From NCBI GenBank assembly GCA_964579245.1, contig CAZOFY010000002.1:28197-92196 (forward strand): a stretch of DNA of 64,000 nt, written 5' to 3'. A program made the translations under genes and the position numbers. How positions within the stretch are numbered: position 1 is the first letter of the stretch; each line of letters begins with the position of its first letter. This document shows, in pieces, positions 7,999 to 16,708 of the stretch. Origin of the DNA: Firm-13 sp964579245. Its GTDB lineage: Bacteria > Bacillota > Clostridia > Saccharofermentanales > Saccharofermentanaceae. Under the pieces are notes generated by a model. It searched no databases. It was not told where the DNA came from and saw only the letters and a program-made list of their open reading frames with translations.

Positions 7999-10107
7999 TC
8001 AGGATTGTTTGATTTGCGTTTCTCCAAGCACGTGTCTGGAAATCAGTGTCAAGTCGGAAGAGGATACTTTTCCATCATGATTGGCATCCGCTGCTACGGA
8101 TGCGGCACCGATAAGTGTGGTCTCACCCAGAACATGTCTGCATACGATTGTTAAGTCGGAAGAAGAGATCTTTCCATCATGATTGGCATCGCCGTAAATA
8201 ACTACAGTGAATTCATATGCGATGTTACCTTCCTTGTCGGAAATCAGAACTTTATCACCTGTTTTTACTGTTTGGTTCAAATCTGTGACAGACTCCCCAT
8301 GAATATCCATAAAAGACAGCTTTGCCTCATTATGCATTGTGAAACGCTCCGTCAGAGCAGAAAAATTTGTTGACGGTTCGATGCCGGAGACATATCCGTC
8401 TTGTGTGATTGTCAGGTCTGTTGCAAAGAGGTCATCATTCTTTGCCTCACTCCGTATGATTGCAAGTGAATACTCTCTCTTCTCACCATTTTGCGCCGTG
8501 ACCGTTATCGTGAAAGAGTTCTTTCCAACTTCAAGTGCCGCGTTTCCCGGTCCCTTTACCTGCGAGGTTTTCGCGACAGTCTCCGCACAAATCTCTGCAG
8601 CGGTAACCTGGAAGGGTACGATCAGGGAATACTCCGAGGTTGTTTCCGGTGAAAAGGTCGGTGTCAGGGAAAATCCGGTCACGGACAGAGATTTCAGGAA
8701 ATTGTTCGGATTGCCTTTCTTCTCCGGCTGCGGAACAGGCAACTCAGGCATGTTCGGGTAAACCGGTATGCAAAAGGTCAATGTTACATCCATCAGCCCG
8801 GACTTCGAATATGCCCGGTACAGTGTGGAGGACTCCCCTATCATGGCTTCGATATTCGTCATATATTGATGCGAAAAGAATCCGTTGCCCCCGTCCGTCA
8901 CATCAAACTTCTGAAAATACGGGGTAAACTGACCCATGCGGATATAATTGCCGGAAATGTAGACGGCACCTCCCATGATAGAGCGGTATGGAGTATTCCA
9001 TGGAATCTGATAAAGCTCCTTCTTGTCATCCGGCATTTTATATTTTTCAGGATAACTCGATCCATACCGCGCAAAATTCAATCCGAGAATGACAGGATCC
9101 TCAGAAGACGCTGCACCGATATTATAAAAGTTGTAAAGCTTCTCATATCCCTTTTCCTGGCCGGATGTCGAGCGGCTTCCTGATGGGGATACCTCTTGGA
9201 GCACGCGGGACACGAGCTGATACGGACTTGATCCGGATTTCTTTGCCGCCCGTATAAAGGCTCTTGCGTATGTAATCTCTGACTCCTTTGCATCCTGAAT
9301 CAGAGTTTTCTCCATGAAGGTATTTGTCAGTATTTTTTGCACCGCCTCTTCCTTCTGCGTCTCTGAATCGTAGGAAAGATTCAGGAACATAAACACATTC
9401 ATTTCGCTTAAGAAATTACGAGGGTCCAAATAATAAGCGACAACATCCTTCGACGCATTCACCCACGTTTTTCCGTCATATGGAGTGTATACATTTTTGA
9501 TCCAGTCATACGCCTTGGGGTCAGTGGATTTCCAGGAATCATCCGCGCTCGAATGTATCAGGCTTCTGCCGATTTTATTCTCTTCCGAAACAACGGTTGT
9601 CCAATCGTTTTCAATTTGAATGGCTTTGAAGTTCCATGCCGGATGAAGTTCGTGTAAGGCGCGCAAGGAAGCCTTATAGCTTTCCGGAAAGGACTTGATC
9701 TGCTCTTCAAAAGCAGCGTCTTCTTGAGATGGGTCTTTGTTTACAAAAGCACTTACAATATATCCCTCTTGTTCCTCGCCAAGAAAGTTCGCTCTTATCT
9801 TGTACCATGAATTGTAGCCGTTCGGATCATCCGTTGTGGTAACGAGTTCAATGACGGCCACACGATCACCACGCGTGACTGTTCCGATTACTTTTGACAG
9901 TGTGCCCGGAGAGACACGCACATTAGCGTTTGATACGACAATCGTCGCGTTTTCCTCGATTGCGGCGCTAACCCGGGAAACCGGAATCTCCAAATAAATC
10001 AGACTGACAACAATGAGACACCCGGCAAGCAAAAACAAGCGCCGAGACGTCTCTTCAATAATGGAAGTTCTGAATAACAGAGGTTTCTTTAAATAACTAA
10101 CAAGCAT
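7999..10107 (-). CDS. Secreted beta-N-acetylglucosaminidase with SH3, cadherin-like and dockerin modules
   Basis: 702 residues. An N-terminal membrane/signal segment (about 15-35) is followed by a bacterial SH3 domain (about 38-105; ANVRVSPGTLSKVIG). The glucosaminidase domain (about 115-445) of the clostridial endo-beta-N-acetylglucosaminidase type has the DPRNFL motif, VLQEVSPSG (probable catalytic Glu) and NFYNIGA. A cadherin-like repeat (about 460-545) comes next. The C-terminal 68 residues are a type I dockerin: two copies of a Ca2+-loop/helix unit, GDANHDGKISSSDLT and ADANHDGKVSSSDLT, each ending RHVLGE. It should cut glycan strands of peptidoglycan. The ATG at 10107 is chosen because GAGGGGAG lies five bases upstream; a TTG at 10122 lacks this. 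It is co-transcribed with the cohesin gene. Confidence 0.87.
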   Translation of the reverse strand: MLVSYLKKPLLFRTSIIEETSRRLFLLAGCLIVVSLIYLEIPVSRVSAAIEENATIVVSNANVRVSPGTLSKVIGTVTRGDRVAVIELVTTTDDPNGYNSWYKIRANFLGEEQEGYIVSAFVNKDPSQEDAAFEEQIKSFPESYKASLRALHELHPAWNFKAIQIENDWTTVVSEENKIGRSLIHSSADDSWKSTDPKAYDWIKNVYTPYDGKTWVNASKDVVAYYLDPRNFLSEMNVFMFLNLSYDSETQKEEAVQKILTNTFMEKTLIQDAKESEITYARAFIRAAKKSGSSPYQLVSRVLQEVSPSGSRSTSGQEKGYEKLYNFYNIGAASSEDPVILGLNFARYGSSYPEKYKMPDDKKELYQIPWNTPYRSIMGGAVYISGNYIRMGQFTPYFQKFDVTDGGNGFFSHQYMTNIEAMIGESSTLYRAYSKSGLMDVTLTFCIPVYPNMPELPVPQPEKKGNPNNFLKSLSVTGFSLTPTFSPETTSEYSLIVPFQVTAAEICAETVAKTSQVKGPGNAALEVGKNSFTITVTAQNGEKREYSLAIIRSEAKNDDLFATDLTITQDGYVSGIEPSTNFSALTERFTMHNEAKLSFMDIHGESVTDLNQTVKTGDKVLISDKEGNIAYEFTVVIYGDANHDGKISSSDLTIVCRHVLGETTLIGAASVAADANHDGKVSSSDLTLISRHVLGETQIKQS

Positions 10108-10219
10108 CCGGACTCCCCTCAATTTTTAATGAATCCGTTTCCTGCTTTTAGTTTATCAACCTCATCTGACACAAGCGTTACGTTTGCTTTTCAATCCGCG
10201 TCACATTCGAAGTTCTTCG

Positions 10220-12619
10220 TCACAAAGAGCCTCTGACAATACCATATTTCTCACATAGAGTGGTGAATTCCTGTGAATTTACGAATCCGGCCAGAACTGT
10301 CTCTCTCGACTTTCCGTCCGCAAGCATCTTCAGCCAGTTATTCTGACCGGACTTATCCGGCTCCCGGTCAAAAAACGCACGGTACATGACGATCACGAAA
10401 TCCTCGTCGGACAGCTTTTTATTCAGAAATTCTTGACTAAAAACAAAGCCATAGGCTACGTTCGCTCCGTTTTGCTTCCCGGATTTTAATTGCGTGACCC
10501 AGTTCGCAAGTCCCGCCTTATCCGCAGATCTCCCCAGGCAATATGTGTAGAAACGACTGACAAATTTCGTGATATCCGGATACAAATCAACAGGATCTGT
10601 AAGCGTTAACGATCCGGGAAGAATCGAGTATTGCGAACAAAGCTTTGAAAACTCGGAGGAGTTTGTAAACCCGTGCAGAACATAGTATCTGCTCATTCCG
10701 CTGTTCAATGCCTTGATCCAGGTATCTCTGCCTGCCTTATCCGGCTCCCTGTTGAAGAAAGCTTTATATAAAATCTTGACATATTCTTCATTGCTGACAC
10801 CCTTAGATTGAAACTCCTTGCTGAAGACAAAGCCGTAGGCAACCTGGGCCCCTGTCTGTTTGCCCTGAAGCAAAGCATTGGTCCAATTCTTCAAGCCTGT
10901 CGGATCCGGAGAACGGGATAAACAGAGCTCATAGAATCGAGTGACAAACTGAGAGGTCATATTATATGCCTTCCCATCCACCCACTTCGCGTAAAGCGTC
11001 ATATCCTCCGTCACCACTTCTGTGGCAAAATCCCACGGATCTGTGCAAGCATAATCTTGATACCACCCGACAAAAATGAATCCTGACTTCGTCGGGTCGG
11101 CAGGCTTCTTCAAATATCCCTGTCGATTCACGTTGACGCTATTCACCGGGCTTCCCCCCATGGAGTCAAAGGTTACCTCAGCCGGTAATATTTGTCCGTT
11201 GAGATCAACAACAAAATAACCTGTCTGTCCATTGAAATTAATGCGGTACCAGAGATTACCATAGGAAGTCATTTCCCCAACGACAAGATCGTCTATGAAG
11301 AAATATGAATTCTGAACTGCCTTGCCAAGAACCGTGCTCGTCGTCGTGGGAGCTGTACGAATATTATAGGTAGAGCTTCCGCTGATCATCAATTCCTCAC
11401 CCACAGTTCCCGGAAGCGCGGTAGACTGCGTTTGAGACATAGTGACAGAAGGCTTCGCACATGGCTGATCAGGCATTCCCGAATACACAGGCACACGAAA
11501 AACAAACGGTTTTTCGAGCATTTCCGCTCGCTTGTATGCAGAATAGTAGCGAGAGCCCTCAGAGTAGGCCGCCTGAACATTCTGCATATATTGATGAACG
11601 TACAAAATAGAGGGATCACCCGAGACGGCAAATTTCTGAAAATACATGGTGTCCTGTCCCTTGGCGATATACTTGGCACATATATACTTCGCTCCGCCGA
11701 TCACCGCTTTCTCCTGGGTGTCCCACGGGAGAAGATACTCGGCGTCTGTTTTCATGGCGAAGGATATCGCATTGATTCTCGCACCATCCACCACCCCCGG
11801 ATTCGGTGTGGCGCCTATGTTGTATACATTATAATATCTTGTGGATGGCATCGGGATTGGAACCTGAGGCGTTGCCTGAAGTCCTTTGAGCCATTCCTGT
11901 TGCTGCGGATTCAGACTGGGGAGCGCCAAGAGAGCGGCCAGCTGTTCTGCCGGCGTCAAAAAACAAGGGCTGATCGCACCAGAGGTCAACGGCGGATAAG
12001 AAACACTAAGATCGCCCCTGGCAGAATTCACGATACCATACGAGGAGGCTTCAGAAATCTCCTGCTTCATTCTGGAGGCCAGGAAATATGCACTTGCACT
12101 CGCCTGCTCAGCAGCCTTCATTACGGAAGGAGCCATGGCAAGCAGGCCTTGATTCTCGCCGAAAATGACACGTACACTGTCTTCCTTCTGAGTAGCCTTA
12201 TCATAAGACAATTTCTCAAATTGAAATACATCCTTCTCATTCAAGAAGTTTCGAGGATCCATATAGTATTCAATGATCAGCTTAGAAGCAGGAACCCACC
12301 CGCCTCCGTCATATATCTTGAAGCTTCGGATCCAGGCACGGTCGCTCGAATTTAGCACAAGATTCGTGTCTTCCTTTTCCGTTTCCTTCGAAATGACAGT
12401 AGACCAGGAATCCTGAATCGGGACAGCCTCAAATGTCCATGTCGGATGTTGTTCATGAATCTTTGTCAGCGCTTGCTGGTAGCTTGCGGGGAAAGAGGCT
12501 AATTGTTGCTCAAAAGTCGGCGCAGCGGACTGTGTCGAGCCGGCTGAAAACATTCCAAGCACGCATCCAATCATAAAAAGGAAAAGAAAGATTTTGATGT
12601 ATCCTGTTGTCTTTTTCAT
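10220..12619 (-). CDS. Secreted glucosaminidase with SH3, InlB-type repeat and two DUF4214 domains
   Basis: 799 residues. A signal peptide (1-32) precedes a glucosaminidase domain (about 35-390) paralogous to that of the dockerin enzyme: SFPASYQQALTKIHEQHPTW, DPRNFLNEKDVF, MKQEISEAS and YYNVYNIGA are all matched. Here a ~60-residue insertion separates the QE motif from the NIGA motif. It is followed by an SH3 domain (about 405-475), a Listeria-Bacteroides repeat (about 480-545; GFIFVGWYQDYACTDPWDF, LYAKW) and two tandem DUF4214 domains (about 550-665 and 675-799), each with the AYGFVFS(K/Q)EF and FF(N/D)REPDK(A/S)G motifs. There is no dockerin. It probably remodels peptidoglycan, with DUF4214 as a binding module of unknown ligand. 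The start is supported by TAGGAG upstream. Confidence 0.87.
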   Translation of the reverse strand: MKKTTGYIKIFLFLFMIGCVLGMFSAGSTQSAAPTFEQQLASFPASYQQALTKIHEQHPTWTFEAVPIQDSWSTVISKETEKEDTNLVLNSSDRAWIRSFKIYDGGGWVPASKLIIEYYMDPRNFLNEKDVFQFEKLSYDKATQKEDSVRVIFGENQGLLAMAPSVMKAAEQASASAYFLASRMKQEISEASSYGIVNSARGDLSVSYPPLTSGAISPCFLTPAEQLAALLALPSLNPQQQEWLKGLQATPQVPIPMPSTRYYNVYNIGATPNPGVVDGARINAISFAMKTDAEYLLPWDTQEKAVIGGAKYICAKYIAKGQDTMYFQKFAVSGDPSILYVHQYMQNVQAAYSEGSRYYSAYKRAEMLEKPFVFRVPVYSGMPDQPCAKPSVTMSQTQSTALPGTVGEELMISGSSTYNIRTAPTTTSTVLGKAVQNSYFFIDDLVVGEMTSYGNLWYRINFNGQTGYFVVDLNGQILPAEVTFDSMGGSPVNSVNVNRQGYLKKPADPTKSGFIFVGWYQDYACTDPWDFATEVVTEDMTLYAKWVDGKAYNMTSQFVTRFYELCLSRSPDPTGLKNWTNALLQGKQTGAQVAYGFVFSKEFQSKGVSNEEYVKILYKAFFNREPDKAGRDTWIKALNSGMSRYYVLHGFTNSSEFSKLCSQYSILPGSLTLTDPVDLYPDITKFVSRFYTYCLGRSADKAGLANWVTQLKSGKQNGANVAYGFVFSQEFLNKKLSDEDFVIVMYRAFFDREPDKSGQNNWLKMLADGKSRETVLAGFVNSQEFTTLCEKYGIVRGSL

Positions 12620-12714
12620 TCAAACTCCTACGATGATGAAAGTCGTCGGTATCCACATTCTATCACAGGACGCACAAAAATGAGTTCGGCAACATAAGAT
12701 GTAATGTAAAAATA

Positions 12715-12752
12715 AAAAAACGAAAACCCAATAGTATCCGTTGGGCTTTCGT
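12715..12752 (-). terminator. Intrinsic terminator after the tRNA-His/Gln/Lys cluster
   Basis: Read on the minus strand, ACGAAAGCCCAA pairs with TTGGGTTTTCGT around a 9-base loop and runs straight into a T-rich tract. This is a typical rho-independent terminator just after tRNA-Lys. Confidence 0.85.
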
Positions 12753-12753
12753 T

Positions 12754-12829
12754 TGGTGGCTCACCGGAGGATCGAACTCCGGACCCCCTGATTAAAAGTC
12801 AGGTGCTCTACCAGCTGAGCTAGTGAACC
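12754..12829 (-). tRNA. tRNA-Lys (anticodon TTT)
   Basis: Minus-strand cloverleaf starting GGTTCACTAGCTCAGCTGG. The anticodon loop is CTTTTAA (TTT), the T-loop is GTTCGATCC, acceptor GTGAGCC pairs with GGTTCAC, and CCA is encoded. It is the last gene of the three-tRNA cluster. Confidence 0.96.
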
Positions 12830-12833
12830 AAAA

Positions 12834-12908
12834 TGGCTGGGGTGGCAGGACTTGAACCTACGGATGCGGGAGTCAAAGTCCCGTGCCTTACCACTTGGCT
12901 ACACCCCA
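12834..12908 (-). tRNA. tRNA-Gln (anticodon TTG)
   Basis: Minus-strand cloverleaf starting TGGGGTGTAGCCAAGTGG. The anticodon loop is CTTTGAC (TTG), the T-arm has GTTCAAGTC, and CCA is encoded at 12834-12836. It sits 4 bases from tRNA-Lys. Confidence 0.96.
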
Positions 12909-12962
12909 TAATTCAGGGATCCTCTACGTTATAGAGGGAAGCATCCTCCGGGGCAGGAATAG

Positions 12963-13040
12963 TGGGGTGGAATATGGGAATCGAACCCACGACCTCTAGT
13001 GCCACAAACTAGCGCTCTAACCAACTGAGCTAATTCCACC
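12963..13040 (-). tRNA. tRNA-His (anticodon GTG)
   Basis: Minus-strand cloverleaf GTGGAATTAGCTCAGTTGG with anticodon loop TTGTGGC (GTG). The extra G at -1 (position 13040) faces C73, the identity pair of histidine tRNA. CCA is encoded. It is the first gene of the cluster. Confidence 0.96.
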
Positions 13041-13042
13041 AT

Positions 13043-13058
13043 TTGAACCTACGGATGC
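13043..13058 (-). repeat. 16-base copy of the tRNA-Gln T-arm in the tRNA-His leader
   Basis: The 16 bases at 13043-13058 are identical to 12852-12867 inside tRNA-Gln (variable loop plus 5' T-arm). They lie just 5' of tRNA-His in the transcript and look like debris of a tRNA gene duplication or recombination. Confidence 0.6.
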
Positions 13059-13073
13059 AAAGGCACGATGAAG

Positions 13074-13102
13074 ATTATATGTTTGACTGAGACAATTGTC
13101 AA
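13074..13102 (-). promoter_or_regulatory. Consensus promoter of the tRNA-His/Gln/Lys cluster
   Basis: Perfect TTGACA (13097-13102) and perfect TATAAT (13074-13079) on the minus strand with a 17-base spacer, 34 bases before tRNA-His. This is the best sigma-A promoter in the window. Confidence 0.92.
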
Positions 13103-13141
13103 TATGTCGTTTGTATGTTCCCGGCAAAATCACAAACAGGA

Positions 13142-14254
13142 TTACATACTGTCGCCGTGTATAGGCGGTCTCTCCAGCATGTAGAACCCCTGTTGCAGGC
13201 CATATTCAAAAGATACCGACGCCTGGTCGATTTCGTGCTGCGTTCTCGGCGGAGAAAGCGGATAAATTCCTCTCCACGTATTCCGCCCCTCGTTTTTGGA
13301 CATATACATCGCCTGATCCGCGAGATTCACATGTTGCTCGACGGATAATGACGTTGCTTCCTTCGGGTACAGCGGGAATGGTACATAGCCGACACTGCAG
13401 GTCACAGGACGCTTCTTCTGCGTCTTTGGGTCCTCAACAAAGACCGACTCCGAAAACTCACGCCTTACCTTCTCAGCTAACTGAGAAAAGTGCATAGGAA
13501 AGCTCAGACAGGCGATAATGAGAAATTCCTCTCCTCCGTTTCGCACGACTACGCCCTCAGAGCCGATCGCTGATCGTAATGTCTTCCCGACCTGCCGTAA
13601 AACCTGGTCACCGTAGGCGTGTCCGAACTCATCGTTAATCCGTTTAAAATGATCGATATCAATCAGGTAAATACCATACGAATAGCTGTTGATTGTTTGA
13701 GGTAGGTTTGAATTTGACAGGGAACAAAGCATTTGGGTTTTGAGAATATCCATGATTGCCTGCGCAAAATACTTGCGGTTGAAGCACCCGGTCATCTCGT
13801 CAAAATATCTGTCTTGCGTCGCGTCCTCAATATAATCATGAACCAGATCCGCCCACGATTCCCTGGGTGAATACAGGTCAAATATTTGTCTCTTACCGCC
13901 GCGAAGATATAAATCTGCCTGTTTGGATAATCCCCGTATACCTGATGCCTTCTCTACTTCACCCAGAAGATCCTTTACCGGGAAGTAGATAATCCGTTCA
14001 TAAAGAACCGTCAACATGAGCGTCATGAGAAGAGAATTGAGTAAAGTACTGATGATAATCGTTCCGACAATCGATTGTTGAAGCAGAATCATAGCACCCC
14101 AATCAACAAATATCGGGAGCCCCATGTAGAAACAACTGAATAAGTAGGTAAAAAAGCCAACTAAAAGGGAGAATAAAAAGATACAGGAAAAAAGGAAAGC
14201 TGCCGCTTGCCACATTGCGTCCCAAGATCCAAACGCCATTTTTCTTTTTTTCAT
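13142..14254 (-). CDS. Membrane diguanylate cyclase (GGDEF domain)
   Basis: About 370 residues. Two hydrophobic segments near the N-terminus (about residues 10-42 and 55-85) anchor a short linker and one C-terminal GGDEF domain (about 150-335). The signature is intact as NGGEEF, and the metal/substrate segment YLIDIDHFKRINDEFGHAYGD is complete, so it should make c-di-GMP from two GTP. The inhibitory RxxD site five residues before GGEEF is absent (GSEG at that place), so product inhibition through the I-site is not expected. No sensory domain is recognised beyond the membrane part. The ATG at 14254 is used because GGAGGACAGAGG lies upstream; a GTG at 14290 would place that ribosome site inside the gene. 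Confidence 0.9.
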   Translation of the reverse strand: MKKRKMAFGSWDAMWQAAAFLFSCIFLFSLLVGFFTYLFSCFYMGLPIFVDWGAMILLQQSIVGTIIISTLLNSLLMTLMLTVLYERIIYFPVKDLLGEVEKASGIRGLSKQADLYLRGGKRQIFDLYSPRESWADLVHDYIEDATQDRYFDEMTGCFNRKYFAQAIMDILKTQMLCSLSNSNLPQTINSYSYGIYLIDIDHFKRINDEFGHAYGDQVLRQVGKTLRSAIGSEGVVVRNGGEEFLIIACLSFPMHFSQLAEKVRREFSESVFVEDPKTQKKRPVTCSVGYVPFPLYPKEATSLSVEQHVNLADQAMYMSKNEGRNTWRGIYPLSPPRTQHEIDQASVSFEYGLQQGFYMLERPPIHGDSM

Positions 14255-14306
14255 GAATAACCTCTGTCCTCCCGTTACGTATGAGGTCACATTGATTTAT
14301 TTCTTG

Positions 14307-14315
14307 ATTTTATCA
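14307..14315 (-). promoter_or_regulatory. Extended -10 promoter of the GGDEF gene
   Basis: TGATAAAAT on the minus strand fits an extended -10 box, 53 bases upstream of the start codon. No convincing -35 is seen. Confidence 0.4.
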
Positions 14316-14418
14316 CTATTTCTGATTATTTGCAGGTAAATATGTACTATTTATGACATTTTGCCTTGTTTTTCGACCGAATTCACAATTTATTTATATG
14401 TGCAGAACAGGTAAAACG

Positions 14419-14427
14419 TGGTATTAT
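14419..14427 (+). promoter_or_regulatory. Extended -10 promoter of the phosphofructokinase gene
   Basis: TGGTATTAT fits TGn plus a -10 box, about 86 bases before the ATG. This implies a leader of roughly 80 bases in which no known riboswitch fold was recognised. Confidence 0.4.
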
Positions 14428-14512
14428 TTTTTTAGTCTGCGCAGGTATGGATAGATGGATTTTTATGCCATTATTCTTGCAAATTACATTAATTTTTCAG
14501 GAGGAAAAAATC

Positions 14513-15763
14513 ATGTCCATGTTGAAAGGGAATCTTATGTTTGGCCAGTCAGGCGGCCCTACGTCTGTCATCAACGCCTCAGCTGCCGGCGTTTTTATTG
14601 AGGCATTGAAGCACGCTGATGCTATCGAGAAGGTATACGGCGCTGCTAACGGAATTGTCGGCATTTTGAACGAGAAGTTCTATGATATCGGACAGGAGGA
14701 TCCCGCTGAGCTTGAACTTCTGAAGTATACACCCTCTTCGAGCCTCGGATCCTGCCGCTACAAACTGGCGAACGCTGATGTTGACGATACCGATTACAAG
14801 CGTATCCTCGAAGTTTTCAAAAAGTATAATATTCGTTATTTCTTTTATAACGGCGGTAATGATTCGATGGACACCTGCAACAAGATCTCAAAGTACATGC
14901 AGAAGGCAGGTTATGATTGTCGTGTCATGGGCGTTCCGAAGACAATCGACAATGACTTGTTTGGAACAGATCATTGCCCTGGCTTCTCCTCAGCTGCTAA
15001 GTATATCGCTACCACCACAATGGAAGTATACGAAGACGCACGTGTCTATGACACCGGTATGATCTGTGTCATAGAGGTCATGGGACGTCACGCAGGATGG
15101 CTCACCGCCGCAACCGCTCTTGCTGCTCATAAGGGGCATGGTCCGGATCTGATCTATCTTCCCGAAATTGATTTCGATCTGGATAAGATGCTGGTTGATG
15201 TCAAGGATATCTATGCCAAGACAAAGAAGGTCATTATTGCCGTTTCCGAAGGCGTTCAGACAAAAGACGGCAAATTCATTCCTGAATTAGTGGCAACGGA
15301 AGATGTTGCTGTCGATTCTTTCGGACACAAGCAATTAGGAGGAACCGCCACTGTTCTTGCTGAGTATCTCAAGAAGGAGATCGGGTGCAAGGTACGCGGA
15401 ATCGAGCTTTCTCTGATGCAGCGCTGCGCGTCTCACTGTGCCTCTAAGTCTGACTATGAAGAATCCTTCCTGGCCGGTCAGACAGCTGTTCTAAAGGCTC
15501 TTGAGGGCATGACAGACTACATGGTGGGCTTCGAGCGTGCCGAGGGTGATTCCTATGTCTGCAATATCAAGATGATCCCACTCAGTGAAGTTGCAAACAC
15601 AGAGAAAAAGGTTCCTCTTGAATGGATCAACGAGTCCGGCAACAACGTAACAGAGGATTACATTCGTTATGCACTTCCTCTCATCGCGGGAGAAACCGAG
15701 CAACCGAAGGAAGATGGTCTTCCTCGTTTTGCCTCTCTTAAGAAGGTTCTCGCTACGAAATAA
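14513..15763 (+). CDS. pfp: Pyrophosphate--fructose 6-phosphate 1-phosphotransferase
   Basis: 416-residue phosphofructokinase. It carries GQSGGPTSVINAS at the N-terminus, GGNDSMDTCNKI where ATP enzymes have GGDGS, then GVPKTIDNDL and VMGRHAGWL. An Asp at the second position of the G-x-D-S loop together with the Lys of PKTIDND is what established family knowledge links to PPi rather than ATP as phosphoryl donor, so a reversible PPi-dependent step of glycolysis is expected. The ATG at 14513 follows GGAGGAAAAAATC; the open frame extends upstream to 14366 but without a ribosome site. It is monocistronic. Confidence 0.9.
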   Translation: MSMLKGNLMFGQSGGPTSVINASAAGVFIEALKHADAIEKVYGAANGIVGILNEKFYDIGQEDPAELELLKYTPSSSLGSCRYKLANADVDDTDYKRILEVFKKYNIRYFFYNGGNDSMDTCNKISKYMQKAGYDCRVMGVPKTIDNDLFGTDHCPGFSSAAKYIATTTMEVYEDARVYDTGMICVIEVMGRHAGWLTAATALAAHKGHGPDLIYLPEIDFDLDKMLVDVKDIYAKTKKVIIAVSEGVQTKDGKFIPELVATEDVAVDSFGHKQLGGTATVLAEYLKKEIGCKVRGIELSLMQRCASHCASKSDYEESFLAGQTAVLKALEGMTDYMVGFERAEGDSYVCNIKMIPLSEVANTEKKVPLEWINESGNNVTEDYIRYALPLIAGETEQPKEDGLPRFASLKKVLATK

Positions 15764-15811
15764 ACTTCAATGCAGCATCGAACCGGCCTCATACCTGATG
15801 AGTGAATGATG

Positions 15812-15853
15812 ACACCCCGGATATTGAACGATGAAGTTCAATATCCGGGGTGT
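15812..15853. terminator. Long perfect hairpin between convergent genes
   Basis: An 18-bp perfect inverted repeat (ACACCCCGGATATTGAAC and its complement) with a 6-base loop separates pfp from the convergent flavin-reductase gene. It probably acts as a bidirectional terminator, although neither side has a strong T-run. Confidence 0.65.
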
Positions 15854-15871
15854 TACTTGTTGGTACGATAT

Positions 15872-16687
15872 TCAGTCTTCTTCTCTGCGTTTTGACTTAT
15901 TGAAACGGGGTTTATCCGTCGTTCTTCCCTGGCCTACTGCTTTTCTCGTGGACGGAGAAGGTCTGGATGCAGGTCTTCTTGAAGACATATCTTTTTTTGC
16001 GGGAGTCACGGATTTCTTCACTACTCGAGATTGGACTTTGCTTCTCTCATCTGCAATTTCCGCTGGTTTTCTTCCCTTTGTTCTTCTCTGAAGCGCCTCC
16101 TTAGAGGCAACCGAGTATCCGAAAAAGCCAAGATATTCTCCGACTCTATAATACTCTCCATGAGAAAAGACGACGAGCTTGGCTTCATCGAGAGCCAGTT
16201 TACCGGACTTCTTGAACAATGAATTGTTCGCTGTGACTGCCACGATACGAGCCGTGAACAGGTCGTGAGAGCCAAGGGGGACACAGGACTCCACCTTACA
16301 GGAAATGGATACGGGAGCCTCATCGATCGCCGGCGCATAAACAAGTCCCTCTGCCGCTGTTTTCGTAAGTGACATGGAAGCAAACTTGTCCTCATCTCTT
16401 CCGGAACGAACGCCGCAGTAATCGCAGGCCCGAAGAAGATCCTCCGAAACAAGGTTTATGACAAATTCCTTGGTATCGGAAATCAATTTGTGGGAATGTC
16501 TGCTTGGACGAATGGCAATACTGACCATCGGAGGTTCGGAATTAATCGTGCCCGCCCAAGCAATGGTAATGATATTCGCCCTTTCAAGAGGCTGAGCAGG
16601 GTGCATGCCTGCGCATGAGACCATGACGACAGGAACAGGATTCAACAAGGTTGACGGTGGCATACTCTTTTTTTCAGATTTCGGCAT
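15872..16687 (-). CDS. Flavin reductase-like FMN-binding protein with a basic tail
   Basis: 271 residues. The first ~190 form a flavin-reductase/DIM6-NTAB split-barrel domain: NPVPVVMVSC, ANIITIAWAGTINSEPPMVSIAI, and FVINLVSEDLL followed by DYCGVRSGRDEDKF, which is typical of the clostridial branch. It probably binds FMN and reduces it or passes electrons on; the partner is unknown. The last ~80 residues are low-complexity, rich in Lys, Arg, Ser and Pro, and unlike the domain, possibly an RNA- or surface-interacting tail. The ATG follows AAGGAGAATATT. It lies 21 bases after the MGMT-fusion stop, hence probably the end of that operon. Confidence 0.82.
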   Translation of the reverse strand: MPKSEKKSMPPSTLLNPVPVVMVSCAGMHPAQPLERANIITIAWAGTINSEPPMVSIAIRPSRHSHKLISDTKEFVINLVSEDLLRACDYCGVRSGRDEDKFASMSLTKTAAEGLVYAPAIDEAPVSISCKVESCVPLGSHDLFTARIVAVTANNSLFKKSGKLALDEAKLVVFSHGEYYRVGEYLGFFGYSVASKEALQRRTKGRKPAEIADERSKVQSRVVKKSVTPAKKDMSSRRPASRPSPSTRKAVGQGRTTDKPRFNKSKRREED

Positions 16688-16708
16688 AATATTCTCCTTA
16701 ATGATGGA

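Noticed and set aside
6053..10107. Classical cellulosome locus
   Set aside because: There is only one cohesin and one dockerin, the enzyme is a cell-wall hydrolase, and no cellulases or multi-cohesin scaffoldin are present.
11432..12355. 307-codon plus-strand open frame
   Set aside because: It lies wholly opposite the glucosaminidase gene, has no family features and reads as low-quality basic text.
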